Shown here: positions 44,847 through 54,715 of the stretch, in pieces | Layout of the letters: each line of letters opens with the position of its first letter | How positions within the stretch are numbered: the first letter of the stretch is position 1 | DNA from: Terriglobia bacterium | Lineage (GTDB): Bacteria > Acidobacteriota > Terriglobia > Terriglobales > Acidobacteriaceae | Direction: 5' to 3' | Length of the DNA: 64,000 nt | Assembly: GCA_020073385.1 (NCBI GenBank) | Contig: JAIQFH010000010.1 | Coordinates: 79,001 to 143,000, forward strand | The notes under the pieces: generated by a model | What the model was told of the DNA's origin: nothing | What the model saw: only the letters and a program-made list of their open reading frames with translations | Databases searched by the model: none | Program-made: the position numbers and the translations under genes

Positions 44847-46208
44847 TCAGACCATCTGAACGACCGCGCCTTTCTTGTCACAGACGGTCGCAATCGCAGA
44901 CTCCAGCACATCGAGCCCTTCTTTCATTTGGTCTTTCGTGATGACCAGCGGCACTAGCACGCGAATCACGTTCGAGTACGTACCCGCAGTGATCGTGATC
45001 AGCCCATGCTCATAACAATACTGTGTGATTTTCTTGGTTTCCTCGGGTGCTGGAACCTTGGTGTCTTGCGACTGGACTAATTCAATCGCCTGCATGCCGC
45101 CCAATCCTCGCACATCGCCAATGATCGGCCAGCGGCACTGCCATTCGCGGGCACGCTGCTGAAAATGATCACCCAGTTCGTCGGCTCGCGAGAGCAGGTC
45201 TTCCCGCTCGAATAAATCGAGCACTGCCAGCGCGGCCGCACATGAGAGCGGATTTCCCGCAAACGTCCCGCCCAATCCGCCAACTCCAGGGGCGTCCATG
45301 ATTTCAGCGCGGCCCGTCACCGCCGCCAGCGGCAGTCCGCCACCCAACGACTTCGCGGTCACCAGAATGTCGGGTTCGATTCCGTACCGCTGGCTGGCAA
45401 ACAATGCTCCCGTGCGCCCGAACCCGGATTGCACCTCGTCGGCAATAAACAAGATGCCATGCTTATGGCAGAGATCCACAAGAACCTCGAAATAGTCCGG
45501 CGGAGGCGCGATGAATCCGCCTTCTCCCAGCACGGGCTCCGCAATCACAGCCGCAACTTCTTCGTTGGCCACCACGCGCTTGAACGTATCTTCGAGATGC
45601 CTTGCACAATACAAATCACACGACGGATATTTCTTCGAATACGAGCACCGGTAGCAGTAAGCAAACGGGACGCGGTAGACCTCGCTCGGAAACGGTGCGA
45701 ACCCGGCCTTGTAAGGATGCGTCTTGCTGGTCAGCGCGAGCGTCATCATGGTGCGTCCGTGGAACGCATCTTCGAAGGCGATAATGCCTGGCCGCTTGGT
45801 ATAAGCGCGCGCGATCTTGACCGCATTCTCGACCGCTTCGGCGCCACTATTGACGAAGATGGTCTTCTTCGCGAACTTGCCGGGCGTAACTTCGTTCATG
45901 CGTTCGGCGAGACGAACATAGCTTTCATAGGGCGTGACCTGCACGCAGGTGTGCAGGAAACGATCCAGTTGGTCTTTGACTGCATCGACAACCTCGTCAC
46001 GCCGATGCCCAACGTTGAGGCAGCCGATGCCCCCCGCGAAATCTAGGTAGCGATTGCCGTCCACGTCTTCGAGCCAGGCGCCTTCGGCCTTGGCCACATA
46101 AATCGGCGTGCCATGGGAAAGCCCGCGGGGCACAGCCTTCGCGCGGCGCTCAGACAGGGCCTTGGACTTCGGGCCCGGGATTGCAGTGCGGAGTTGAATA
46201 GTAGACAT
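44847..46208 (-). CDS. gabT: 4-aminobutyrate aminotransferase (GabT-like)
   Basis: A 453-aa class-III aminotransferase. FVNSGAEAVENAVKIARAY, AFEDAFHGRTMMTLALTSK, LFIADEVQSGFGRTGALFA, the PLP Lys in VTAKSLGGGLPLAAVTG and GLGGTFAGNPLSCAAALAV are the GabT pattern. It transfers the GABA amino group to 2-oxoglutarate, giving succinate semialdehyde. The neighbouring ALDHs and permease support GABA/putrescine catabolism. Ornithine or 5-aminovalerate activity cannot be excluded. Confidence 0.87.
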   Translation of the reverse strand: MSTIQLRTAIPGPKSKALSERRAKAVPRGLSHGTPIYVAKAEGAWLEDVDGNRYLDFAGGIGCLNVGHRRDEVVDAVKDQLDRFLHTCVQVTPYESYVRLAERMNEVTPGKFAKKTIFVNSGAEAVENAVKIARAYTKRPGIIAFEDAFHGRTMMTLALTSKTHPYKAGFAPFPSEVYRVPFAYCYRCSYSKKYPSCDLYCARHLEDTFKRVVANEEVAAVIAEPVLGEGGFIAPPPDYFEVLVDLCHKHGILFIADEVQSGFGRTGALFASQRYGIEPDILVTAKSLGGGLPLAAVTGRAEIMDAPGVGGLGGTFAGNPLSCAAALAVLDLFEREDLLSRADELGDHFQQRAREWQCRWPIIGDVRGLGGMQAIELVQSQDTKVPAPEETKKITQYCYEHGLITITAGTYSNVIRVLVPLVITKDQMKEGLDVLESAIATVCDKKGAVVQMV

Positions 46209-46326
46209 CGTAATTCTCGTCGCTAATCGTTAGTCTTTAGTGTTTTCCGGAGCGTAAGCGTTAATAGCTTCGGTGCTCGCCCTCCGCTTTCCCTGACTGC
46301 TCGTCACTCGCTACTCGGTACTCGCC

Positions 46327-47808
46327 TCAGTACCAGCCGATCGGCGCTTCATTCAAATTGATGTGCACCTGCTTGGTCTCCAGATATTCTTCGATGCCCC
46401 ACGGCCCAAGTTCGCGGCCGAATCCGGACTGCTTGAATCCTCCCCACGGCGCTTCCACGTACGTCGGCTGCATGTGATTGACCCAAACGATCCCAGCCCG
46501 CAGAGCCTTCACCGCACGCATCGCCTTGAAGATGTCGCGGGTCCAAACAGCAGCCGCCAGGCCGTACGGGGAATCATTCGCGATCTTCATCGCGTCTTTT
46601 TCATCTTCGAACGGAATAACCGCGGCAACCGGTCCAAAGATTTCTTCACGGGCGATACGCGCGCTATTGTTTACGTCATAGAAGATCGTCGGCTGCACGT
46701 AGTAACCCTTGGCAAACTTCTCGGGACGTCCCCCACCGGAAGCAAGCTTGGCTTCCTTCTTGCCAACCTCGAGATATTCATTCACGCGGTCGTATTGTTC
46801 TTTGCTGACCAGCGGCCCCATCTTGGTTTCGCGATCAAGCGGCGGCCCAAGCTTGATCTTCTTCGCTTTCTCCGCCATCGCCTCGACGAAGTTCTTGTAG
46901 ATCGACTTCTGCACCAAGACGCGGCTGCCGGCCGAGCACACTTCGCCTTGATTGATGAATACGCCAAAGAGTGCTCCGTCGATCGCGGCTTCGAAGTCAG
47001 CATCAGCAAAGAAAATGTTGGGTGACTTGCCGCCGAGTTCGAGCGTGACGCGCTTCACCGTGTCAGCAGCCTGCTTCACGATGATCTTACCCACCGCAGC
47101 GCTGCCCGTGAAGGCGATTTTGTTGACGTCAGGATGCTGGACCAGAGGAGCGCCGCAGCTCTCTCCAAATCCAGTCACGATATTCACCACTCCGGGCGGC
47201 AAACCGCAGGCAGCAAAATGTTTCGCGAACTCGAGCGCGGTAAGCGGTGTCTGCTCGGCCGGCTTCAGCACGCAGGTGCATCCCGCTGCGAGCGCCGGGG
47301 CAAGTTTCCACGCAGCCATGAGCAGCGGATAGTTCCAGGGGATAATCTGCCCGGCCACGCCGACCGGCTCTTTCAGTGACAGGGACATCGCGTTGTCAGG
47401 CACCGGATTCACATGCCCCGTGATCTTCGTCGCGAGTCCACCGTAGTATTCGAAGCAGGTGGCAACGTCATTGATGTCGTACTCGGCTTCCACGATGGGC
47501 TTGCCCGTATTGCGGCATTCGAGTTCAGCAAGCGCGGGAAGATGTTGACGAACCTTGTCCGCGAGCCGGAATAGAACGCGGCCACGCTCCTGCGCGGTAG
47601 TTGTCGCCCACGGTCCTTCCTCGAATGCAGCTTTTGCGGCAGCGACTGCGCGGTTCACATCCTCGGCGCTCGCGTCAGGCACCTGCGCGATCACTTCCTC
47701 GGTCGAAGGATCGTAGACGGGAAAGGTCTTCGCCGATTTGCTCGCGACCCATTCACCATTGATGAACATCTGATAGGTCTTGACTTCGGTTTGCACTCCG
47801 CTCGGCAT
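46327..47808 (-). CDS. NAD(P)-dependent aldehyde dehydrogenase (betaine/aminobutyraldehyde type)
   Basis: A 493-aa ALDH. The ATG at 47808 is chosen for its GGAGG site; in-frame starts at 47841 and 47850 are less likely. TLELGGKSPNIFFAD holds the catalytic Glu and NQGEVCSAGSRVLVQ the Cys; EIFGPVAAVIPF and GGFKQSGFGRELG are typical of BADH/gamma-aminobutyraldehyde dehydrogenases. In this context it most likely oxidises an aminoaldehyde or succinate semialdehyde. It follows the permease gene by 44 bp. Confidence 0.87.
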   Translation of the reverse strand: MPSGVQTEVKTYQMFINGEWVASKSAKTFPVYDPSTEEVIAQVPDASAEDVNRAVAAAKAAFEEGPWATTTAQERGRVLFRLADKVRQHLPALAELECRNTGKPIVEAEYDINDVATCFEYYGGLATKITGHVNPVPDNAMSLSLKEPVGVAGQIIPWNYPLLMAAWKLAPALAAGCTCVLKPAEQTPLTALEFAKHFAACGLPPGVVNIVTGFGESCGAPLVQHPDVNKIAFTGSAAVGKIIVKQAADTVKRVTLELGGKSPNIFFADADFEAAIDGALFGVFINQGEVCSAGSRVLVQKSIYKNFVEAMAEKAKKIKLGPPLDRETKMGPLVSKEQYDRVNEYLEVGKKEAKLASGGGRPEKFAKGYYVQPTIFYDVNNSARIAREEIFGPVAAVIPFEDEKDAMKIANDSPYGLAAAVWTRDIFKAMRAVKALRAGIVWVNHMQPTYVEAPWGGFKQSGFGRELGPWGIEEYLETKQVHINLNEAPIGWY

Positions 47809-47852
47809 CGTGGCCTCCAGGGGCTCAGCCCCGGTCGTCATCAAAATCACAC

Positions 47853-49304
47853 CTAGTGGCGAACTTCACTTGCCGGAACAGCCTGCGCGGCCGTCCCCAA
47901 ACTAAGCAGTCGCACGGCTTTGCGGCGGCCGTACACGAAAAAGAAAAATCCCGCCAGGCCGACCGCAAACAGGGTCATGCCGACCATCCAGACTTCATAC
48001 CAGAAAAGCGACGAAATCTGCTGCGCCGGAAAAAACACGAGAGCGATCCCCAGAATCGTGGTGAGCAGTCCGCTGAGTCCCGCCACGAACATCGCAGCCC
48101 GGCCGTATTGTCCCTTCGGAGTTGATTCCGTCACGGCAAACTTCAACAGCGCGGCGAACATATATACAAAAGGAACGAGCTGCAGAACAACCGCAAGCGA
48201 CAACAACTTTTGAAACGTCTCCTGCACGCCGGCAATCGCAAAATTCAGAATTACCAGAATCGCTGAAACGCACCCCTGCAATATCAACGCCGCATACGGG
48301 GTCGTATACCGCGGATGCACCTTGCCGAGCCAGCTCGGCATATAGGAATCGAGTCCCGCAACGAATGGAATGCGCGCCGAGCCACCCATCCATGCGGACC
48401 CGATACCGGCGATCGAGAGACTCAGCAGAATGGCGAACGGAATCGAGATCCATCCCACGCCGACGCTTTCGGCCATGTGCGTGACGGCCTGCACAATCCC
48501 TTGAAGGACATTGACGTTCTTGCCGACCGCGATCAGCAGCGTAAGAGTCGCGCCGACATAAAGGGCGCCCGACAAAACTCCTCCCCAGGCAACCGCTCCG
48601 GGCAAAGTGCGCCGCGGATCCTGGATTTCGTCACCCATCACCGAGGCGAGTTCGAGGCCCACGAGGCCGAAGCAGATGACGCCGAAGGAATTCAGCACGA
48701 ACTTGGGATTGGCAGGAATGGCAAAATCCGCGCGAGTGATCGTCGTGCCGAATCGCGACCAGATCACCACGCCGAGTCCGATCAGCACGGCCGCCGCCAC
48801 GAAAGTTCCGATGGCGCCGAGGTTATTGATCCACTTCCCCACTCCGAGTCCGAGGATGTTGAACAGGGTGAGCAGGGCTAACAGGGTGAGCGAAGCTACG
48901 GAGGCGAAGACCTTGTTATCGGCCAGTCCCTGGTGTCCGGGGCCAAGCACATACACCGATACGCCGACGAAGTACAGCATCACCGTCGGCACGTAAAGCA
49001 TGTTGTTGGTCCAGTAGCACCAGCCAGAAAGGAATCCGTGAAAGTCGCCGAACACTTCTTTCGCCCACAGATAAACACCGCCCTCACCGGGATACCGATG
49101 AGCAAGCTCGATGACGGCAATTCCCTGCGGCCAAAAGAACAGAAGCAGCGAGATGATCCACAACCAGACGGTGACGCCGCCGTTAGCCGCGATCGACGGT
49201 ACGACATTCAGATTGAAGACCGCGACCACAAAAAGCAGTACGAGATCACGACGCCCGAGGGCGCGGATCAGGTGCGGCTGTTCGGATTGATTTGAGTTTG
49301 ACAA
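47853..49304 (-). CDS. APC-family amino acid/polyamine permease
   Basis: A 483-aa membrane protein with about 12 helices. The N-terminal LGRRDLVLLFVVAVFNLNVV, IAVIELAHRYPGEGGVYLWA and GLVGLELASVMGDEIQDPRR segments are the APC signature; the C-terminus is a charged tail. Substrates in this group are amino acids, GABA and polyamines. It is the transporter of the aminotransferase/ALDH gene set, 65 bp after the HemL-like gene. Confidence 0.88.
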   Translation of the reverse strand: MSNSNQSEQPHLIRALGRRDLVLLFVVAVFNLNVVPSIAANGGVTVWLWIISLLLFFWPQGIAVIELAHRYPGEGGVYLWAKEVFGDFHGFLSGWCYWTNNMLYVPTVMLYFVGVSVYVLGPGHQGLADNKVFASVASLTLLALLTLFNILGLGVGKWINNLGAIGTFVAAAVLIGLGVVIWSRFGTTITRADFAIPANPKFVLNSFGVICFGLVGLELASVMGDEIQDPRRTLPGAVAWGGVLSGALYVGATLTLLIAVGKNVNVLQGIVQAVTHMAESVGVGWISIPFAILLSLSIAGIGSAWMGGSARIPFVAGLDSYMPSWLGKVHPRYTTPYAALILQGCVSAILVILNFAIAGVQETFQKLLSLAVVLQLVPFVYMFAALLKFAVTESTPKGQYGRAAMFVAGLSGLLTTILGIALVFFPAQQISSLFWYEVWMVGMTLFAVGLAGFFFFVYGRRKAVRLLSLGTAAQAVPASEVRH

Positions 49305-49323
49305 AGCTCTCGAAAATCAGCCA

Positions 49324-49351
49324 TCAGCCGTCCCTGAAAGCTGACGGCTGA
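49324..49351. repeat. Inverted repeat after the HemL-like gene
   Basis: TCAGCCGTC (49324-49332) and GACGGCTGA (49343-49351) form a perfect 9-bp stem with a 10-nt loop, inside a run of CAGCTGAAAGCTG-type words. On the minus strand it follows the stop at 49370, with a short TTTT further on; possible weak terminator. Confidence 0.45.
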
Positions 49352-49369
49352 CAGCTGAAAGCTGGTTTT

Positions 49370-50752
49370 CTAATGCGCCACTTCGGCCGGCACACGCTCG
49401 CTTCGCTCCTGTTGCGCCGTAGCGAGCGACGCCGCGATGTCATCGAAAGCCGCAATGTGCTTGTCGATGTCGGCCTCGGTGTGCTGCACCGAAATCGTCC
49501 ACTGCTCGTCCCACCAGTAGGGCTGCGCCATCACGCCGCGGTTCACCATGCCGAACCAGTAATGACGCCACAGATCAACGTCAATCACCGTCCAGTCGCG
49601 GTAATTCACAATTTCCTTCGGATACAGCATGAGCGCGCCGTTCGCGCCCGCCTGTGCGATGTAGGCCTGCAATCCGACCTTCGCGATGGCCTTGCGATAA
49701 CCCTCGGCGAGTTTCTTACTCAGCTTCTCGACGTGCGTGTAGTTGTCGCGCGTGAGCACCTCGCGGAACGTCGCGAGGCCTGCAGCCATCGACACCGGAT
49801 TGGTGTTGTACGTCCCGCCATGGAAGACCTTGTGCTGGCTGATCAGGTCCATCACAGACTTATGTGTGCCGAAGGCGGCCAGCGGTAAGCCTCCGCCAAT
49901 CGACTTCGCCAGACAGATCATGTCAGGCCTCACGCCGAAGTATTCGCTGGCGCCCCCCCAGCAGAGTTTGGCGCCCGTCTTCACTTCGTCGAAGATTAGC
50001 AGCGCGCCGTTCTTGTCGCAGATCTCGCGCAGCCCTTTGAGAAATCCAGGTTGCGGCATGCACAGCCCGACGTTCATCAGAATCGGCTCAAGGATGATCG
50101 CCGCGATCTCGCTAGGATTCTCTTTGAACCGGCGTTCGACAGTGGCGAGGTCGTTGAACGTGGCGATCTTCACGTTCTCGATCGCCGCCTTCGGAACGCC
50201 AAGCCCACCGGGAACCGCAATTGGATTATGGATGTCGCCAAAGTCCGGAGCATGCGGCTTCACGCTAACCAGCGCGCTGTCGTGCAGCCCGTGATAAGCG
50301 CCTTCAAACTTAACGATCTTGTCCCGCCCAGTAGCAGCGCGGGCCAGACGAATGGCATGCATGGTCGCTTCCGTGCCGCTATTGCCAAACCGGCACATCT
50401 CAACCGGAAAGCGGTTGCAGATTTCCTCGGCAAGCTCCCACTCCATGTCGTGCGGCATGCCAAACATCGTTCCGGTGGAGAGCCGTTTTTCGACGGCTTT
50501 CATCACCGCTGGATGGCAGTGACCCGCCATCAACGCGCCAAAGGTGAGGTTGTGATCAATGTATTCGTTGCCGTCCAGGTCGCGAAATTTGCTACCGCTG
50601 GCCTCTTTTACGAAAATTGGCCAAGGATCATAAGCGCGGTAGTTGCTGGCTACGCCAAGAGGAATGCGTTTGAGATTTTTCTTGTGGGCTTCGGCGGACT
50701 TAGGCGTGCGCCGCTCGAATGTCGAGAGCTCTTTCTGCAGATCGGGGTACAT
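49370..50752 (-). CDS. Class-III aminotransferase, HemL-like
   Basis: A 460-aa PLP enzyme of the glutamate-1-semialdehyde aminomutase branch: IFVKEASGSKFRDLDGNEY, MCRFGNSGTEATMHAIRLAR, KFEGAYHGLHDSALVS, LLIFDEVKTGAKLCWGG, PLP Lys in ICLAKSIGGGLPLAAFG and FHGGTYNTNPVSMAAG. It is longer and more divergent than true HemL. It sits at the head of an amine-catabolic gene set instead of with heme genes, so a catabolic transaminase role (amino acid or diamine) is more likely than tetrapyrrole synthesis. I assign no substrate. Confidence 0.82.
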   Translation of the reverse strand: MYPDLQKELSTFERRTPKSAEAHKKNLKRIPLGVASNYRAYDPWPIFVKEASGSKFRDLDGNEYIDHNLTFGALMAGHCHPAVMKAVEKRLSTGTMFGMPHDMEWELAEEICNRFPVEMCRFGNSGTEATMHAIRLARAATGRDKIVKFEGAYHGLHDSALVSVKPHAPDFGDIHNPIAVPGGLGVPKAAIENVKIATFNDLATVERRFKENPSEIAAIILEPILMNVGLCMPQPGFLKGLREICDKNGALLIFDEVKTGAKLCWGGASEYFGVRPDMICLAKSIGGGLPLAAFGTHKSVMDLISQHKVFHGGTYNTNPVSMAAGLATFREVLTRDNYTHVEKLSKKLAEGYRKAIAKVGLQAYIAQAGANGALMLYPKEIVNYRDWTVIDVDLWRHYWFGMVNRGVMAQPYWWDEQWTISVQHTEADIDKHIAAFDDIAASLATAQQERSERVPAEVAH

Positions 50753-50867
50753 CGAATTGCTCCGGGAAGACTCAGGCCAGCTGCATTTCCGGTAGACCAG
50801 CGGGCCATTAGATTGCCGGGCGGTTGGACCGCCCGGGGATTGAACTCTTTCTACTCTACTCCCTTTG

Positions 50868-53800
50868 CTAGAAGTAGAACTTCAAAGCAAACTGCACCAG
50901 ACGGGGTTCGCGAGCCTGCAGCACTTGCCCGAAGGTCGAGTTGGAGAAGTTGCCGTCCGGGTTGACGAATTGAGTTTTGTTGAACAAGTTGAAGATGTCG
51001 GCTCGGAACTGGAAGTATCTCGACTCTGACAGTGCGATCCTCTTCGAGACGGTGATATCCCACTGGTTCTCGCCGGGTCCGCAGCAGATGGAGCGCGGTG
51101 TGGTTGCGAAAGTTCCGAGCGCAGGATCGGCGAACTGGGCGGGGTTAAGGTAGTAAGAACCGTTCGTCTTGGGATTCAAAATCTGAGGCTTGTTACCATC
51201 CATCTGAGGCGCACTGGCATCCAAAAAGAACAAGCTGCTAATCAGCTCGTTGTCGTCCTGCGTCTGTATCCGAATGGGGAAACCACTCTGGAACTGAATG
51301 ATCCCAGATACCTGCCAGTCGTCCAGAACCTTCCCTGCGAAGCCGTTGTATTTGCGAACAGGAATATCCCAAACATAGTTGATCACGAAACGTTGCGCGG
51401 AGTTGAACAGCGAGAGTGCGCGACTGGCCTTGTAATTGAAAGGATTAACCGTCTCTTCAAAGCTGGAGGCCCAGTCGAGTGACTTGCTGAACGTGTACGC
51501 CGCCTGAAACTGCAGGCCATGGGAGAAGCGCTTCTCGACGCTGGCTTGGAAGGAGTTGTAAGCCGAGGCACCGATCGTATCCTCGGCGAAGATATTACTG
51601 AAGACGGAAATTCCGTCCACAGGGCATCCAACGCTGGTAGAGGGCTCGCAGTTCGGAGACGAATAAGGCCGCAGTCCCACCAGATTCAGATCGGGGTTGC
51701 CGGGACCATACTGCGCCGTAGAACCGTAAGGCATGTGCAGCGTGAATCCGGTGGGAATGGTGTTAGCGGGTAGAAGGAACTGGTTGTCCGCGAAAAAGGG
51801 GCCGCATGAATATGCATTGCTGAGATCCTGATTCCCCTGCCCGGCCCAGTATTGAGAGATATTGTTCAGGTCCACGCAGGTCTGCGGATTCCCGGGGTTG
51901 ATGTCATGGGATGCCAGCAGACGATGACCTTGCGATCCAACGTACCCAAGTTGTAGGACGACGTCCTTGGCCAGTTCTCTTTGAACCGATAAGTTGTACT
52001 GCGCGGTGTATTGCGTCCGCATCTTCGGCTGAAAGTCACCGTAGAGAAGCATGGGGCGGAAGCTGGCCCAGTCTGTGGGCGTGCCCGGTGCCGGGCTCAG
52101 GATGCCCGTGAACGGGTTAGGGTTCACGACTCCGCCCTGCCCAACAAACGGAGTGTTGAGGAACGTGGAGGGCAAGTATGTGCTGCCGCCGAAGGGTGGC
52201 TCAGCTCCGAACTGCTCGAGGACAAGTTGCTCCATCGGGTTGTAGAACAGACCCCATCCGGCGCGAACGCTGGTCTTACCCGACCGCCCTGGACTCCAGG
52301 CGATTCCGACGCGCGGCGCGAATGCCTTGTAGTAGGTCTGGGTCATCCCGGCGGGAACGCCCTTGTCGCCCGGAACTAGGAGGCCTGTAGGCAACACACC
52401 CGCATCCGCGCAAGTACTGGCCTGAAAATTCGTCTGCTCGTCCGCCGTCAAAACGCAGGGATACTGCGTAGTATTTTGCCCTGGGCGGAAGGTCTGAACA
52501 TGGTGCAGAGCATCGGTGAGCGGAGTGTCGAGTTCCCAACGCAGTCCATAATTGAGAGTCAGGGATGGATTGATCTTCCAGCTGTCCTGCGCGAACAGAT
52601 AGAGTCCGGTGCTGCGCACGTTCTCTCGTTGTGCCGACCCCTGGATGTAGCTATCAGCAAGACCGAGCAGGTAGCTGGGATAGTTGTCGCCATATTGAAC
52701 AGCATTGGACGTTGAACCGTCGAACGTCGACTGCCCGCTCACGCTGTAATAGAGAGTCTGGTCAAAGCGGGAGCGGCGTACATCGGCACCGAACTTGAAT
52801 TGGTGATTCCCCTTGACCCAGGTGAGATTGTCCGCCCACATGAAGGAGTTTCCAACCTGCGGCAACTCGCCTTCCCAGCCGTTTCCGATGGAGAATCCGC
52901 CCGAAACATCAATGAACGGAACTCCGGTATGACTCGCCGGTAAACCCGTCGTGATTCCGGCCTTGGTCGGGTCAATGCCGGTCCCGGCAATGAGATCGTT
53001 GATGGCAGAGGAATCGGAAGTCCCGTTGAAACATACTGCCTGGGCTGCTGCAGAAGAACACGAATCCTGCACGGAGCCGGTCACTTGCGGATGCTGGAAG
53101 GTCAATTGTCCTTCGCGCATGTACGTGAAACGGAATTCGTTCACCAGGGCGTTATTGATGGTCCAGGTGTGGCTCGGATTGAATTGCTGGTAACGGGAGC
53201 CCACGCTCGCTCCGAAGCCCGGAATATTGGCTCCCGAGGCCTGGAAGTTATAGAAGGGTTGAAAACTCTTCCCGTCGTTGTAGTAGTAGTAGAAGCTGAA
53301 ATTCTGGTGATCGTTGATGTGATGGTCGAGTCGCAGTGTGAACTGATCCTGATTGTCGGCGCTGGCCGGAACCGCCTGATATGAACCATCAGGCCGATTA
53401 GCACCCGGAACAAATCGGAGCATGTCCAGGGCAACCGGATCCATACACTGGGTGGGTATGTTTGCGTTGCTGTTGGAATCGCCGGGAAAGATATCCGACC
53501 AGTTTGCGCCCGCAGCCGGCGTCACCCCGCCCAGAGCCGTGATCGCCGCGCTACACCCCGGCCTTCCATTTAAGGCATCGGCGACGAACTGGTCTGAAAT
53601 GCTGCCACCCAGTCCGCCCGCGAAAGTGCCAGCCCTTTCATCGGACGTGGGCACGAAAACAGTGTCCCCCGAAATTCCCTGGCGCACCCGGCGTCCCTCG
53701 TACGACACGAAAAAGAAGGTGCGATCTTTCCGAAGGGGGCCACCGAACGTCCCACCGAACTGGTTCTGATTGAACTGAGGTTTCACCGTATTGAAATAGC

Positions 53801-54626
53801 CTTGCGCGTTCAGAACCTTGTTGCGGAAGTATTCGTAGACATTCCCGTGCCACTGGTTCGTACCCGATTTGGTGACTACGTTGACGACCGCACCGGAGTT
53901 GCGTCCGTACTCAGCGTCGAAGGTATTGCTGATGACTCGAAATTCCTCGATGGCGTCAGGCGTGGGCTGAATTGTCGGCAGGTTTACGAACTGGTCGTTG
54001 GCATCGCCGCCGTTGACACTGAAGTTGTTGGCGCGGCTGCGGCCGCCATTCACAGAGACTGAACCAGCGCTGTCGCTACCGTAGAAAGTTCCGCCGCTCG
54101 ATCCCAATTGCGATTGCACTCCAGGTTGCAGCTGCAGAAACTGGTAGCTGTCGCGTGCGTTCAGCGGGAGTTCGTTAACCGAGCGATTGTTCACGACGGC
54201 GCCGAGTTGCGTGCTGCTGGTCTCCACCAGAGGAGCTTCCGACGTAACGTCGACAACTTCCTGCGCGGCGCCCAACGGCATCGTCATGTTGAGCGTGATC
54301 ACCTGGTTAACATCCAGTGCGATCGCGTGCCGGACGGTCTTCTTGAACCCGGTCAAATCGAATGCCAGCGAGTACGTTCCGACCGGGAGGTCCGGGAAAA
54401 CATAGTCTCCGCTATCGTTGCTGAGCGCATCGTGGGCCACGCCCGTCGCGTCGTTGGTAGCCACAATCTTGACGCCGGACAACACGGCTCCCGATGGATC
54501 CGAGACGCGGCCAAGGATGCGCCCACCCGTGCCCTGAGCATGGAGTGGGATCGCAAGGGAAAAAGCAATGGCTATACAGAGCGCACTTAGACACACATGT
54601 GAGCAACGTGCTCGCAGCGGCGACAT
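50868..54626 (-). CDS. TonB-dependent receptor, Oar-like, with carboxypeptidase-regulatory domain
   Basis: A 1,252-aa outer-membrane protein. A signal peptide (about 1-31) precedes a carboxypeptidase-regulatory-like domain (ILGRVSDPSGAVLSGVKIVA to about 115). A plug follows (NNRSVNELPLNARDSYQFL, AIEEFRVISNTFDAEYGRNS, GAVVNVVTKSGTN) and a long beta-barrel ending in the outer-membrane signature LVQFALKFYF. GGAGG precedes the ATG. Acidobacteria have many such receptors, usually for polymers. It is divergent from the MerR-XRE-cupin regulator, so that regulator may control it. Confidence 0.93.
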   Translation of the reverse strand: MSPLRARCSHVCLSALCIAIAFSLAIPLHAQGTGGRILGRVSDPSGAVLSGVKIVATNDATGVAHDALSNDSGDYVFPDLPVGTYSLAFDLTGFKKTVRHAIALDVNQVITLNMTMPLGAAQEVVDVTSEAPLVETSSTQLGAVVNNRSVNELPLNARDSYQFLQLQPGVQSQLGSSGGTFYGSDSAGSVSVNGGRSRANNFSVNGGDANDQFVNLPTIQPTPDAIEEFRVISNTFDAEYGRNSGAVVNVVTKSGTNQWHGNVYEYFRNKVLNAQGYFNTVKPQFNQNQFGGTFGGPLRKDRTFFFVSYEGRRVRQGISGDTVFVPTSDERAGTFAGGLGGSISDQFVADALNGRPGCSAAITALGGVTPAAGANWSDIFPGDSNSNANIPTQCMDPVALDMLRFVPGANRPDGSYQAVPASADNQDQFTLRLDHHINDHQNFSFYYYYNDGKSFQPFYNFQASGANIPGFGASVGSRYQQFNPSHTWTINNALVNEFRFTYMREGQLTFQHPQVTGSVQDSCSSAAAQAVCFNGTSDSSAINDLIAGTGIDPTKAGITTGLPASHTGVPFIDVSGGFSIGNGWEGELPQVGNSFMWADNLTWVKGNHQFKFGADVRRSRFDQTLYYSVSGQSTFDGSTSNAVQYGDNYPSYLLGLADSYIQGSAQRENVRSTGLYLFAQDSWKINPSLTLNYGLRWELDTPLTDALHHVQTFRPGQNTTQYPCVLTADEQTNFQASTCADAGVLPTGLLVPGDKGVPAGMTQTYYKAFAPRVGIAWSPGRSGKTSVRAGWGLFYNPMEQLVLEQFGAEPPFGGSTYLPSTFLNTPFVGQGGVVNPNPFTGILSPAPGTPTDWASFRPMLLYGDFQPKMRTQYTAQYNLSVQRELAKDVVLQLGYVGSQGHRLLASHDINPGNPQTCVDLNNISQYWAGQGNQDLSNAYSCGPFFADNQFLLPANTIPTGFTLHMPYGSTAQYGPGNPDLNLVGLRPYSSPNCEPSTSVGCPVDGISVFSNIFAEDTIGASAYNSFQASVEKRFSHGLQFQAAYTFSKSLDWASSFEETVNPFNYKASRALSLFNSAQRFVINYVWDIPVRKYNGFAGKVLDDWQVSGIIQFQSGFPIRIQTQDDNELISSLFFLDASAPQMDGNKPQILNPKTNGSYYLNPAQFADPALGTFATTPRSICCGPGENQWDITVSKRIALSESRYFQFRADIFNLFNKTQFVNPDGNFSNSTFGQVLQAREPRLVQFALKFYF

Positions 54627-54676
54627 TGGGGCCTCCAGCTATTCCGGGAAAGTTTTTATCTTTGAAAGCGAACGGC

Positions 54677-54704
54677 TTGTATCCCGCCACAACCTTGCTA
54701 TAAT
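54677..54704 (+). promoter_or_regulatory. Promoter of the MerR-XRE-cupin/pot operon
   Basis: TTGTAT (54677-54682), a 16-bp spacer and a perfect TATAAT (54699-54704) on the plus strand, about 100 bp ahead of the ATG at 54806. Confidence 0.6.
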
Positions 54705-54715
54705 CCCGCAAGGTT
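54691..54715. promoter_or_regulatory. Inverted-repeat operator over the divergent promoters
   Basis: AACCTTGC (54691-54698) and GCAAGGTT (54708-54715) are a perfect 8-bp inverted repeat around the 9 bp TATAATCCC, so it brackets the plus-strand -10 box. It also touches the minus-strand -10 box at 54713-54718. It is the best candidate binding site for the adjacent regulator. Confidence 0.55.
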
